Source: Pseudomonadota bacterium (lineage in GTDB: Bacteria; Pseudomonadota; Gammaproteobacteria; Eutrophobiales; Eutrophobiaceae). Taken from it: a stretch of DNA of 42,002 nucleotides. The stretch's first letter is position 1. Every line of letters begins with the position of its first letter. The stretch spans positions 2,608 to 44,609 of the forward strand of contig JADFPU010000003.1 in NCBI GenBank assembly GCA_022562175.1. Direction: 5' to 3'. Positions 18,334 to 26,794 of the stretch are shown here, piece after piece. Position numbers and translations under genes: made by a program. Under the pieces are notes generated by a model. It was not told where the DNA came from, ran no database searches, and saw only the letters and a program-made list of their open reading frames with translations.

Positions 18334-19645
18334 CCAGCACGCTTATAAATTTATACGTCACGCTTGAATCCCGAAAATTCATTGTATCGCCGGCTTGCAC
18401 AGGTGTTTTGCTGTTTAACAGCTGGCCATTTATAAAGGCCTGAAGTTGCCCTGCAGGTGTTATTACGGGTTGATGGTTATTCAGCATCACACAGCCAGCT
18501 GTTGTTTGACCCTTTGACATTTCGGGAGCACCGGTGCCAGACAGATATAAAGGCGTATTTCCTATCGGGTACGCCTGGTCTTCGTAGAGCACATGTGTGA
18601 CGGTGGTTTTTGCTGGCCTGGTGGAGGCCTCGCGTTGCCCGGGAATTTTTGTGGTGCAGGACACAGTCGGGTTTTTGCTGGCGGGAAGTGTGGTAATAAA
18701 GCTCAGGGAAGGGCCCGCTGTACGTATTTGTTGTGTGTATTGCTGACAGCCCAAAAACACAGCATCGACATCCAGTGTTTTATATTCAGGTAAAACGTCC
18801 GCCAGACAGGGTAAGGCGGCCATACGATCACTGAGTAGACAGCTTAAGGAAGGTGAAATGTGTTGAGCGATTCTCTGATAGATGGTCTGCAGTGCATGCG
18901 ACAAAACATGCCGATGTAGCTTTGCCTGGTGAAGGTTCTGCTTGAACTGGATCTCTAGTAAGACTTCCTTATTTTCATGCAGGGATTGCAGGCAACGCGG
19001 TAACTGATCATACAAAGCCTGTTCTGTTTCGGCATGATGCAAGGGGTCAAAACGTGATTGCTGGATGAATAGATCTGCGATCAAGTTGGCACAGGCTGTA
19101 TAGATATGACTGAGCCCTGTTTCATCGATTATTTCAACTGATTGTCGGCTGATTTCATCCTTCACCTGTAGTTGTGTGATGACAGTCTGGTGAAGATGTA
19201 TATCAATGTGCTGATAGTTACCGCTATCGATTATTGCTGCGGTACTCGCGATAGCGGAATCCACCAGACCTATGGCTGTAAACGGACTGGCTTCAGCCAT
19301 GCCAAGTAATAGCGATAATTGCTCCGTGGTGTAATTTCCAGGAACGGCAAATAGTATCTCTTCAGGTTTACCTGCCTGTTCATATAGGGAAAGTAAATGG
19401 GCAAACGCCAGGTCTGCATGATGTCTGTATTGTTTTGCAGGGTTCTGCAAGGCATCCTGGCTAAGTTTATTCCAGAATTGATTGTATGTTTGCCGTGGGT
19501 TCAGGTGCGCCAGTTTGAGTGCCTGTTCGCCAAGATAGAGTTTTTCATTTTTAATGACAGCATAGCCAGGGCTGCGCAAAACGATTTCCGTGCCCTTTGC
19601 TACACGGATCTCGCTGTCATTTAATTCGATTATGCATAATGACAT
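18317..19645 (-). CDS. Actin/Hsp70-like (ASKHA) protein with FHA-like C-terminus
   Basis: 442 residues, no signal peptide or TM helix, so cytoplasmic. The segment ILFAVPGNYTTEQLSLLLGM...GLVDSAIASTAA (about residues 97-138) matches the Hsp70/actin-fold pattern 'VPA-x-Q-...-EP-AA', but the usual N-terminal DxG phosphate loop is weak (IELNDSEIRVAKG), so ATP binding is uncertain. The last 70 residues (LNNHQPVITPAGQLQAFINGQLL...PVQAGDTMNF) look like an FHA domain, which binds phosphothreonine. It lies between the channel gene (11 nt gap) and the first VWA gene (17 nt overlap). A cytoplasmic regulator of the channel complex is a reasonable guess. Confidence 0.75.
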   Translation of the reverse strand: MSLCIIELNDSEIRVAKGTEIVLRSPGYAVIKNEKLYLGEQALKLAHLNPRQTYNQFWNKLSQDALQNPAKQYRHHADLAFAHLLSLYEQAGKPEEILFAVPGNYTTEQLSLLLGMAEASPFTAIGLVDSAIASTAAIIDSGNYQHIDIHLHQTVITQLQVKDEISRQSVEIIDETGLSHIYTACANLIADLFIQQSRFDPLHHAETEQALYDQLPRCLQSLHENKEVLLEIQFKQNLHQAKLHRHVLSHALQTIYQRIAQHISPSLSCLLSDRMAALPCLADVLPEYKTLDVDAVFLGCQQYTQQIRTAGPSLSFITTLPASKNPTVSCTTKIPGQREASTRPAKTTVTHVLYEDQAYPIGNTPLYLSGTGAPEMSKGQTTAGCVMLNNHQPVITPAGQLQAFINGQLLNSKTPVQAGDTMNFRDSSVTYKFISVLDDNGP

Positions 19646-19656
19646 TTTTTACTCCA

Positions 19657-20454
19657 TCAACGGACTTGCAAGTGCCGGATCAGGTTCACATCGCAATAAC
19701 TTTGTGCATCAAGTACCAGGCGATCCTGTAGTAATTGTAGTTGATGCATCAAAAACATGATGATGATACTGATTATCAGTGCGATAAAGGTTGAGTTAAA
19801 GGCAATGCCCAGACTGACAGTTACCCCGACAATATCGCCTTCTACTGCACGGTGGGCTTGCCCCAGCGCCTCGCCAATACCGCGCACCGTGCCAATAAAA
19901 CCTATCGAGGGAATGGCCCAGATGAGATAGCGGATCATGGATAGTTCCGAGTCGAGTCGATCCGATTCTGTGTCGCAGACATCTTTCACCGCAGTTGAGA
20001 CGTTCTGTATATTCTGTGTGGAACCAAAACGCTGCAAGGCGGTGAGTAATGCGCGGGGTAGAAGGTATTCCCTTTCCTCTTCCGGTAGTGCTTGAAGTGG
20101 CCGGGAATATTTGCGTGTATCTTCCGGCAGAATGCTGGTGCCCTCAGCTACCTCCAGCAGGGACTGTTTGAGTAATTTTCGCTCATGTAATGCAAACTTT
20201 CCCTTTAATCCAATAATAGCCATGGCCCAGAGTGCCAGGATAAAACAGGCTTCCTGTTCATAATCTTTCACCACAATGTATACGGAACGTTTTATTACAG
20301 CCGTCTCGCCAGCGTCTTGAATTGCCTGTCGCTCCTGCAGGATTATCTCGGCCTTGGGACGGATAATGGTAACGTATATAGCATGGACAAATATCAGCGC
20401 CAGGAATAAAGAAAACAGCTGATAGATAAAATCAGAGACAGGATTGTGTTTCAT
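19657..20454 (-). CDS. MotA/TolQ/ExbB-type proton-channel subunit
   Basis: 265 residues with hydrophobic segments at about 11-31, 68-84, 175-195 and 212-236. The last two carry the family core: IPSIGFIGTVRGIGEAL (Thr189, matching the GTV threonine of ExbB) and VSLGIAFNSTFIALIISI (Thr222, matching the TM3 threonine). A cytoplasmic domain lies between, including EEEREYLLPRAL. In ExbB/TolQ/MotA these helices form a pentamer around two ExbD/TolR/MotB helices and use the proton gradient. Here no classical exbD is present, but two VWA proteins with a similar TM aspartate follow downstream. Assignment to the superfamily is firm; the subfamily is not TolQ or a usual ExbB by length or context. Confidence 0.9.
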   Translation of the reverse strand: MKHNPVSDFIYQLFSLFLALIFVHAIYVTIIRPKAEIILQERQAIQDAGETAVIKRSVYIVVKDYEQEACFILALWAMAIIGLKGKFALHERKLLKQSLLEVAEGTSILPEDTRKYSRPLQALPEEEREYLLPRALLTALQRFGSTQNIQNVSTAVKDVCDTESDRLDSELSMIRYLIWAIPSIGFIGTVRGIGEALGQAHRAVEGDIVGVTVSLGIAFNSTFIALIISIIIMFLMHQLQLLQDRLVLDAQSYCDVNLIRHLQVR

Positions 20455-20562
20455 ATTGTTGTCCTATGTGCGAGGCTTCAGAACAAAGCTTGCCTGCAGT
20501 GTTTAAGCATTATAAGTGAAAGTGCGTGTATCATATTATTACGCAGACAGATTATTATCGAT

Positions 20563-20799
20563 CTAGATATCCACAGGAAACGACACCGACAAGTCTTCCG
20601 AAATTTCTACACTCGGCTTGAAGGTATCAGGTGTTGCCGGACGGTCTTGAGACTGCTCGGCTTGTTCCTTTTCTGCTTCTGCTTGCTGTACAGTTTTATT
20701 TGCCGCCGTATTGTCGGTGGCGGCATGTTCCTGTGCGTTTACTGCTGGCATCCCCAGCATAGCAACAACAAGGAGTAAATGTCTGAAAACGTTTGCCAA
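20563..20799 (-). CDS. Small secreted acidic protein
   Basis: 78 residues. A signal peptide (MANVFRHLLLVVAMLGMPAVNAQ, cleavage after VNA likely) leaves a mature 56-residue, Glu/Gln/Ala-rich, probably helical or disordered peptide ending in SVSFPVDI. It starts 4 nt after the FGE-like gene and is followed by a 108-nt gap before the channel gene. I recognise no family. Its place inside a tightly packed operon and its clean signal sequence argue that it is real. It could be a small periplasmic adaptor of the complex. Confidence 0.7.
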   Translation of the reverse strand: MANVFRHLLLVVAMLGMPAVNAQEHAATDNTAANKTVQQAEAEKEQAEQSQDRPATPDTFKPSVEISEDLSVSFPVDI

Positions 20800-20803
20800 T
20801 ATT

Positions 20804-22894
20804 TCACTCCAGGTAACGTGCGATCCTGAAGCCTACGTCATCACGGGCATCATTGCCGTAATCACGATAGGACAGGCGCAACTCAGTAATCGAACCATGT
20901 GCCCAGCTTGATCCCTTGATAACATGATGCTGTCCGGATGCCGGTCCCAGCAATGCTGATTCGGACTGTTTGCCCTGGCCGATGGTAATATCGTAATAAT
21001 CATGTACCCATTCCGATACATTGCCGCCCATATCGAAAATACCTTTACGGTCAGCAGGAAAACTCCCGACCGGCGCCGTGACCACAAAGCCATCATTGTA
21101 TCCATGGATGATCCTGCCTAACAGGTCTGCCGCAGAGTCATCTGCATAATTGCCATTTTTGGTCGGCGGCGGCAGGCTTTCACCCCAGGGGAACTTCAAT
21201 TGCTGTTGATTGGGCTGCACCCTGGCCACCCAAGCCCATTCCGCCTCGCTGGGCAGACGGTAGCCGGTGGCCTTGTGCCTGAATCCAACCACCTTATTAT
21301 CCTTTACTATATAGAAAGGCGGTAATTTCTCGCGCTTACTGAGCCAGTTACAATAAAGCGCCGCCTGTTCCCAGGTCAGTTTGACCACGGGATGACGGTT
21401 ATCGTTCAGTTGATTGCCTTGCACGTCGCCGGATGAATGAGATCGGTCGAATGCATGGTATTCGGCATTTGTGATTTCATTCAAGGACAGGTAAAACGCC
21501 CGGCTTAGATTAACTTCTCTCAACGTTTCATTGGCTCGACGTCCGGCCTCACGGCGTGACGCTCCCATGATCACGGATGTGGGGTGGAAAAGTTTTAGTA
21601 TTTGCCCGGCAGAGCTCTTGATAATGGCTTTGACGGATTCCTGTCTGGCTTGTCTCAAGGTTTTCAGACTGACAGTAACTTGTTGAGCGATGCCTGCCCG
21701 TGGCGTCACAGTGGTCTGGTAAGTTACGTAGCCTTGCTTGCGTATTTCAATGCGATGGGGTTTAGTGGATAGCGGCAAGATTTGTTTGGCAAGACCTCGC
21801 AGTTTGCCATCGACATACAGTTCAGCGTCAGCAGGTATGCTGTTAAACTCTATTGGCGACAGTTCGGCCTGCAAGTTTACGCGCAGACGTTGTTTGTCAC
21901 CGGACTTCACTTTGAGTTTGCGATGGCTCTGCTGATAGCCTTGTTTAAAAAAACGAATATCAAAAGTCTTGTCCGGCGCGACTGCAATCTCAATGGGTGT
22001 CTGTCCTTTATATTCACCATTAATAGTAATATTTGCACTGGATGGCCTGGTCTCCAGGAAGATGACAGCATCGGCAAGAGCCAGTTCTATTTCAGGTATG
22101 CTAAATGGCTGGTTGGCCGTCACCATGATTTTCTTCTGCCAGCTTTTGTAACCAGACAGTTTTATCCTGACCTCATGCTCACCCTGCAGGATTTCTGTAG
22201 TGAGGGGAGTTTGCCCGACTATATTCTCATCAATATAAACATCCGCGCCTGCCGGTTGTGATGCAAAGCTCAGCTCTGCCCAGGCAGGGATCAATTCGAC
22301 AACAAGCGTCTGTTCATGTCCCAGCCCTTCAATTTCTATACTTGTCGTAAACGGCAGGTATCGCTCTGCATCAATACGTAACGCATGTTCTCCATGTGCA
22401 ATATCACGTATTGTTGTGGGCGTTTTACCCCGGAGTTCACCATCTATCCTTATTTCAGCAGTCGTTGCCGGTGAAGAGCTGATGTTTAGATGGCCTGGCA
22501 GGCGCTGTAACGTGAAAGTATAATGCTGGTTCTGCTGGTCGTTTACGGACAGCAATTGCTTTAACGGATAATAACCCGGCGCCTCAATAGAAAGCTGGTA
22601 ATCACCTGATCGGATTAAAAACCTGTCAGCGAGTTTTAGTTTAATGCCACCCTGTATTTCAATATGGTTGCTTGCAGGGTCGACTTCTATGTAGACCGAT
22701 CTTGCGCTAAAAATGAACCAGACTATCGCGCTGCAAAGCACCAGGATGATGCTTATTAATATACTGCCGATACGGATCCGTCTGCCTGAATCAGGTGCAC
22801 GGTCTGTTGCCGGTGTAAAGGCGGTTGGCTTAATAACGGTCTTTGGTTGCAATGCTGCAGCGTCGACAGGTTGATTGTCATGATTATTATTCAT
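20804..22894 (-). CDS. Inner-membrane PEGA-repeat protein with FGE/sulfatase-modifying-factor-like domain
   Basis: 696 residues. A cytoplasmic tail of about 42 residues leads into one TM helix (about 43-65, ISIILVLCSAIVWFIF). Then come four or five PEGA repeats of about 75 residues each, visible as IRIDGELRGKTP, VYIDENIVGQTP, ITINGEYKGQTP and LYVDGKLRGLAK. A C-terminal formylglycine-generating-enzyme fold starts near residue 445 (SLNEITNAEYHAF, GYRLPSEAEWAWVAR, DMGGNVSEWVHDYY, KGSSWAHG, DVGFRIAR). The paired catalytic cysteines of true FGE near the GGSW motif are absent, and no sulfatase is nearby, so a binding or structural role is more likely than formylglycine formation. It follows the TPR/PEGA-like gene by 8 nt. 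Confidence 0.92.
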   Translation of the reverse strand: MNNNHDNQPVDAAALQPKTVIKPTAFTPATDRAPDSGRRIRIGSILISIILVLCSAIVWFIFSARSVYIEVDPASNHIEIQGGIKLKLADRFLIRSGDYQLSIEAPGYYPLKQLLSVNDQQNQHYTFTLQRLPGHLNISSSPATTAEIRIDGELRGKTPTTIRDIAHGEHALRIDAERYLPFTTSIEIEGLGHEQTLVVELIPAWAELSFASQPAGADVYIDENIVGQTPLTTEILQGEHEVRIKLSGYKSWQKKIMVTANQPFSIPEIELALADAVIFLETRPSSANITINGEYKGQTPIEIAVAPDKTFDIRFFKQGYQQSHRKLKVKSGDKQRLRVNLQAELSPIEFNSIPADAELYVDGKLRGLAKQILPLSTKPHRIEIRKQGYVTYQTTVTPRAGIAQQVTVSLKTLRQARQESVKAIIKSSAGQILKLFHPTSVIMGASRREAGRRANETLREVNLSRAFYLSLNEITNAEYHAFDRSHSSGDVQGNQLNDNRHPVVKLTWEQAALYCNWLSKREKLPPFYIVKDNKVVGFRHKATGYRLPSEAEWAWVARVQPNQQQLKFPWGESLPPPTKNGNYADDSAADLLGRIIHGYNDGFVVTAPVGSFPADRKGIFDMGGNVSEWVHDYYDITIGQGKQSESALLGPASGQHHVIKGSSWAHGSITELRLSYRDYGNDARDDVGFRIARYLE

Positions 22895-22902
22895 CTGCTG
22901 TG

Positions 22903-24462
22903 CTATCTTTTCAGGGCGATTTTATCATCACATTGAACAATAACGGACTGTGAAGGCTTGTTCGATGAGACAGTGAATTCAACTCGCACATCACGATATC
23001 CCTGCCTGCTGCCGACAGCAGTATAACGGCCGGGCGCAAGAGGCAGTTGCTTGCTCTTAAAATGGCCGAGTTTGCCAACTTTATATAAAGTGACCTCGGT
23101 CAGGTCATTTGACAGGATTTTTACCGGCACAGGGGTACTGGCTTCAATCAATAATGAACTAAGGAATGCGGTTTGTTTTTTAAGCACCGGCCCCGGCTTG
23201 GTAACGCTCTGTGCCTGACGTTGCAGGTTGACAGCCTCGTTATAGACGGCCTTATTGGACAGGCGTTGTGGTTGAGCAAAGGTTGATAGCAGGCGTCTAT
23301 GCAAACTGGCACGTTGTAAGCTATATTGTTTGCCCTGCCGGGCTGACGCCAGGTTGGCATCCAGCGTCAGGGCTTCATCGTATTTAGCTACAGCTTGCAG
23401 CCATTGTTCGGATTTTTCGAAGTCGCTGGCCTGTTCAAGCAAGGTTTTGATTCTCTGTGAAGTGATACGTTGTGCTGTCTGACTCAGCGCGTTGCGTGCC
23501 TCAGTCGCGGCGGGTTTGATTCTGATCGCCTGGGTAAATGCTTTGTGTGCCTGATTAAGTTCATTTTTCTCAAGCGCCGAATAGCCTCCGGACATGGACC
23601 GGGTAAAGTCACGATCAACGATCGCCTGGTTGACCTGCTTTAGTTTTTCTGTTGCCTGTTCAGCGTCCAGATCCAGATCCAGCACCTGCTGATAAACCTT
23701 TTTTGCTTGCAGAAGCTGACTATTTTGCAGCAATATATCTGCCTGTGCGATCAAGGCAAGGACTTCATCCAGTGTGCCGGCGCGCTTATTGCCTTTTATC
23801 GCAGACTGATTACCGGGTTTGAGTATCAGGGCATGCTGAAATGCCTCAGCCGCTGCGGCAGAGTCACCGTGTTCAAGTGCTTGTCGGCCTTTCTGTATAG
23901 CTGCATCAAATAATTTGTCGACACTTTGTAAAAGCCCGTTAAATGTTTCCAGAGCTTGTTGATAGTGAGACAGTGCCTGTGCAAAGTCGCGCTGCCGATA
24001 AGCGGCGTCGCCAGTTGTCGCTAGTTGTTGAGCTTGCGAAAATGTTTGTTCTGCCCATAGTTTGACATTTATTATCTGCAGTTCATCCTGGGCTTGCAGC
24101 ATTTGAAAGAGTATGTCTTGTGTGTCCTTACGCAACCTGGCTTGCTGGGCTTCATCCCAGGGGGAAGATGGGGCCTGTTTTCTTACAGTGGTTGTCTGTG
24201 CCGTACTGCCGGGCGATTGCTTGTCTGTAGATTGTTGTGTTACTGCAATGCTTGGGGTACTCACCCAATTGGGTAACACAAAGATAACACCTAATACAAA
24301 TACCAGCAGAATAATCAGACCCGGCCAAAGCAAGGGATGGATGTGTGGCCGGCGCCTGGAGGAAGCGGTTTTATCTGCTGCGCGCTGCGGCGTAAAGCTG
24401 ATATCCGCAGGTTTGATCCGTGTGTGTTGCGGTGCTGGTTTGTCCTGGTGGTTTTTATCCAT
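22903..24462 (-). CDS. Inner-membrane TPR protein with PEGA-like C-terminus
   Basis: 519 residues. A cytoplasmic basic tail (SSRRRPHIHP) leads into a TM helix at about 44-67. A helical, Gln-rich periplasmic region with TPR-like pairs follows (GDAAYRQRDFAQALSHYQQALETF, ALEHGDSAAAAEAFQHALILKPGN, LEKNELNQAHKAFTQAIRIKPAA, FEKSEQWLQAVAKYDEALTLDA). The last 90 residues, with VKILSNDLTEVTLYKVGKLG and PGRYTAVGSRQGYRDV, resemble a PEGA-type beta domain. Same topology as the downstream PEGA/FGE-like protein, so the two probably form a periplasmic scaffold. An upstream gap of 139 nt may hold an internal promoter, though I found no convincing one. Confidence 0.88.
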   Translation of the reverse strand: MDKNHQDKPAPQHTRIKPADISFTPQRAADKTASSRRRPHIHPLLWPGLIILLVFVLGVIFVLPNWVSTPSIAVTQQSTDKQSPGSTAQTTTVRKQAPSSPWDEAQQARLRKDTQDILFQMLQAQDELQIINVKLWAEQTFSQAQQLATTGDAAYRQRDFAQALSHYQQALETFNGLLQSVDKLFDAAIQKGRQALEHGDSAAAAEAFQHALILKPGNQSAIKGNKRAGTLDEVLALIAQADILLQNSQLLQAKKVYQQVLDLDLDAEQATEKLKQVNQAIVDRDFTRSMSGGYSALEKNELNQAHKAFTQAIRIKPAATEARNALSQTAQRITSQRIKTLLEQASDFEKSEQWLQAVAKYDEALTLDANLASARQGKQYSLQRASLHRRLLSTFAQPQRLSNKAVYNEAVNLQRQAQSVTKPGPVLKKQTAFLSSLLIEASTPVPVKILSNDLTEVTLYKVGKLGHFKSKQLPLAPGRYTAVGSRQGYRDVRVEFTVSSNKPSQSVIVQCDDKIALKR

Positions 24463-24601
24463 GGCAAAAGGTGTAAATATTAAAAAATAATCGTTGTGAT
24501 CCTACTACGAGACTATGCGGAGATGTTAGGTCAATAATGGTTCGGCCACAAAATACGCTATTCATGTAAAAGATTCTCTTACATAAAAACACAAGGAAGC
24601 T

Positions 24602-25792
24602 TTAATGGGGTATAGGGGCTGCCTGCTGTCCGGTTTCCGTCAGGTACATGTCGCGGAGGATCTGTCGCCATTGTGTGTATTGATCATCGACCGTGCCTGA
24701 TAATGTCACTGTTCGGTTTTCTAATGAGATAGTGTGAGGATAGATTTCTGCATCCAGTGAAGAACCGAGTTCTTCAAGCGCTTCGGCATGGATCTCGGCT
24801 TCTTTGCCCTTGTTAATTCCACTCATCACAGCGGTAGCACCGGCGCCGATCCCCACAACACCTGCCGTCCGGGCAACCGCGCTGTCACTGCCCTGCGCCA
24901 GAATGCCGACCAGCACAGCAAGTGCGCCACCAACAATCCGGTTCATGGATTGCTGTTTTATTTCACGCAGTGAGATGGTCTCATGATAGCTTTCGCTGCG
25001 CCAGGCCCGGTAGGGTAGTTCCATTTGCCGGACAAATGAGCCGTAATAATCCTGCAAGGTATCAACAAACATATAATCACGTTCGCGTATTCGCCGGACG
25101 CGCAGCAGGGTGGGATCATTTTCAGCGGGCAGGCGTTTTATTGTATAACGGCCGCGGCCATCGACCTGCAAGTACTCATCAAACACCTCGGGTGCGAATC
25201 GCCGGGCAAATTTTAATTCAGTAATCGTGCGTATTGTCTTCACATCCTCAGGTTTGAGATGTTTTCGAAAGACCAGCATATCGTTGGCGATACGGTTGTA
25301 GATACCCTGGAAAGGTTCCTGCCTGCTGCCACGACGGTCATAGGCATATTTGCTGACGACTTCCTGGTAGTTTCTTGTAAACCAGACCTTGCCAGACGCA
25401 TCTTTTACCGACACCTTGAGTTCCAGCGTCTCACCGTCGGATTTCAGGATCTCACCATCCACCCACAAGTCCATTTCGCTTTGTTGATCCGGAATGACTC
25501 TAACGACCCCCCAGTTGCCGGTCATCTGTAGTGTTTCTGTCAGTTTATAGGGCACATAGCGAGCCTCGGCTTTGCGTATCTCGAGAAACACGCCAACCTG
25601 TTGCGCACTGATCTCATCGATACCCGGGTGAAAGATGCCTACACCCACATCGAGTAACTGATGTTCCGGAATTTGTGTCGGCTCTTGTATTACCGGTGTG
25701 TGCTCAGTAGTTTTAACGGTGGTGGTACTGCAGCCGACAGCCAGCAGGCAAATCACCGTGTAAGATAAAACTCTCAAAATTGTTAATCTCAT
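24602..25792 (-). CDS. Lipoprotein with BON-like C-terminal segment
   Basis: 396 residues. A signal sequence ends in LLAVGC (lipobox), mature N-terminus CSTT. The first half (LLDVGVGIFHPGIDEI, then VVRVIPDQQSEMDLWVDGEILKSDG and VSVKDASGKVWFTRNYQ) looks like an alpha/beta domain of the CsgG/TolB-N style. A Gly/Ala-rich hydrophobic stretch near residues 287-325 (IVGGALAVLVGILAQG, GVVGIGAGATAVMSG) could be glycine-zipper-like and insert in a membrane. The end, YPHTISLENRTVTLSGTVDDQYTQW, has the beta pattern of BON domains. Its start overlaps the upstream gene by four bases. Function unknown; an outer-membrane-side part of the complex is plausible. Confidence 0.85.
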   Translation of the reverse strand: MRLTILRVLSYTVICLLAVGCSTTTVKTTEHTPVIQEPTQIPEHQLLDVGVGIFHPGIDEISAQQVGVFLEIRKAEARYVPYKLTETLQMTGNWGVVRVIPDQQSEMDLWVDGEILKSDGETLELKVSVKDASGKVWFTRNYQEVVSKYAYDRRGSRQEPFQGIYNRIANDMLVFRKHLKPEDVKTIRTITELKFARRFAPEVFDEYLQVDGRGRYTIKRLPAENDPTLLRVRRIRERDYMFVDTLQDYYGSFVRQMELPYRAWRSESYHETISLREIKQQSMNRIVGGALAVLVGILAQGSDSAVARTAGVVGIGAGATAVMSGINKGKEAEIHAEALEELGSSLDAEIYPHTISLENRTVTLSGTVDDQYTQWRQILRDMYLTETGQQAAPIPH

Positions 25793-26784
25793 CGTCTACT
25801 GATCACCCCTTTGGTGTAATTGCGGTATTCGTTCCACAATTTTTCCCGTAATACCGGATCTGTTTCTTTCGTGGCAGCCTCTCTGAGTTGCTTCGCCACA
25901 ATATCATCATCTCTGCCGTCAGGTATATCAGAGGGTATTGTGGCTTGGGTGTTAGCGTGTTCAAATTCACCGCTACGGTTGCTGGCCGGTGCATTCGGCA
26001 ACTGGCCACTTCCGGAAGCGTTGCCAGCACGCTTGGCCATAGTTGTTAACAGTGGCGCGGCCTGTGTTTCGTCTGCCCCGTCAAAACCAGCACCTCCCAC
26101 AGCATAGACTCCGGATTGGCTGCCCAGTTCATTATCCTTCTGTGTCAAGTCGTCTCGTTTGCTCAATATCATGCCGTCGAACTGAGACAGCTTTTCATTG
26201 AACTGGCTTTCCAGCAGCATGACGCGTTCAGCTTCAGTCATCGCTGCCGAGCTGCCTGAGCCAGTGCCATCGCTATAAACCGGCTCAGCCGCCAAGCCGG
26301 CCTGTCCTGGCTGGCCACCGACGATAATAAGTTGAACGCCGCCATCGTCGCTGCCTTGAGGCGTTGGCCCACCGGCATCGCCCCGGGATTGCATTTGTTT
26401 ATCAAATTCATCAAGCGCTGCGGACAGCACCTCATCCTCTGATCCCTGACTAGAAGGCTCACCAGCAGATTGCGCATTGCTGGCATCCTGTGATGTCGAA
26501 TCTTGAGAGGCCTCTGTCTGACTTTGCGTCTGCAAGAGTTCAGGACTCTGCGCAGTACCTTCAGTCTGACTCGATAGTTGCTGCTGTGCGGACGCTGATG
26601 GATTGGCTTGTGACGCACTCGACTCGCTGCTGGTTGAGGATGGCTCAGCAGTCGACGGTGATGTGCTGGAAGAACTGGATGATGAGGGCGGCGGTGGCGG
26701 GGTTTTACAGGCAACCGACAACAACAGTATCGCCGTCACAGTGAGCATGTATAAAGTATTTTTAATCCGGTATGGTTGACGCAT
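25789..26784 (-). CDS. Ser/Gln-rich low-complexity lipoprotein
   Basis: 331 residues from the chosen start (MRQPYRIKN), which puts the signal sequence at the N-terminus and ends it in LLSVAC (lipobox). The track start at 26826 adds 14 residues and overlaps the upstream gene. Mature residues about 25-120 are low complexity: a proline run, then Ser/Thr/Gln/Glu repeats, probably a disordered tether. The second half has a helical segment (EAERVMLLESQFNEKLSQFD) and a charged C-terminal part (REAATKETDPVLREKLWNEYRNYTKG). The long tether would let an outer-membrane-anchored protein span the periplasm. No family recognised; four-base overlap with the next gene. Confidence 0.82.
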   Translation of the reverse strand: MRQPYRIKNTLYMLTVTAILLLSVACKTPPPPPSSSSSSSTSPSTAEPSSTSSESSASQANPSASAQQQLSSQTEGTAQSPELLQTQSQTEASQDSTSQDASNAQSAGEPSSQGSEDEVLSAALDEFDKQMQSRGDAGGPTPQGSDDGGVQLIIVGGQPGQAGLAAEPVYSDGTGSGSSAAMTEAERVMLLESQFNEKLSQFDGMILSKRDDLTQKDNELGSQSGVYAVGGAGFDGADETQAAPLLTTMAKRAGNASGSGQLPNAPASNRSGEFEHANTQATIPSDIPDGRDDDIVAKQLREAATKETDPVLREKLWNEYRNYTKGVISRR

Positions 26785-26794
26785 GTCTGGTCTC

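Noticed and set aside
20804-22894. Active formylglycine-generating enzyme
   Set aside because: The catalytic cysteine pair is not seen and no sulfatase gene is near.
26238-26714. Minus-strand Arg/His/Pro-rich ORF of 158 residues
   Set aside because: Frame-shifted shadow of the Ser/Gln-rich lipoprotein gene; composition follows from the repeat.
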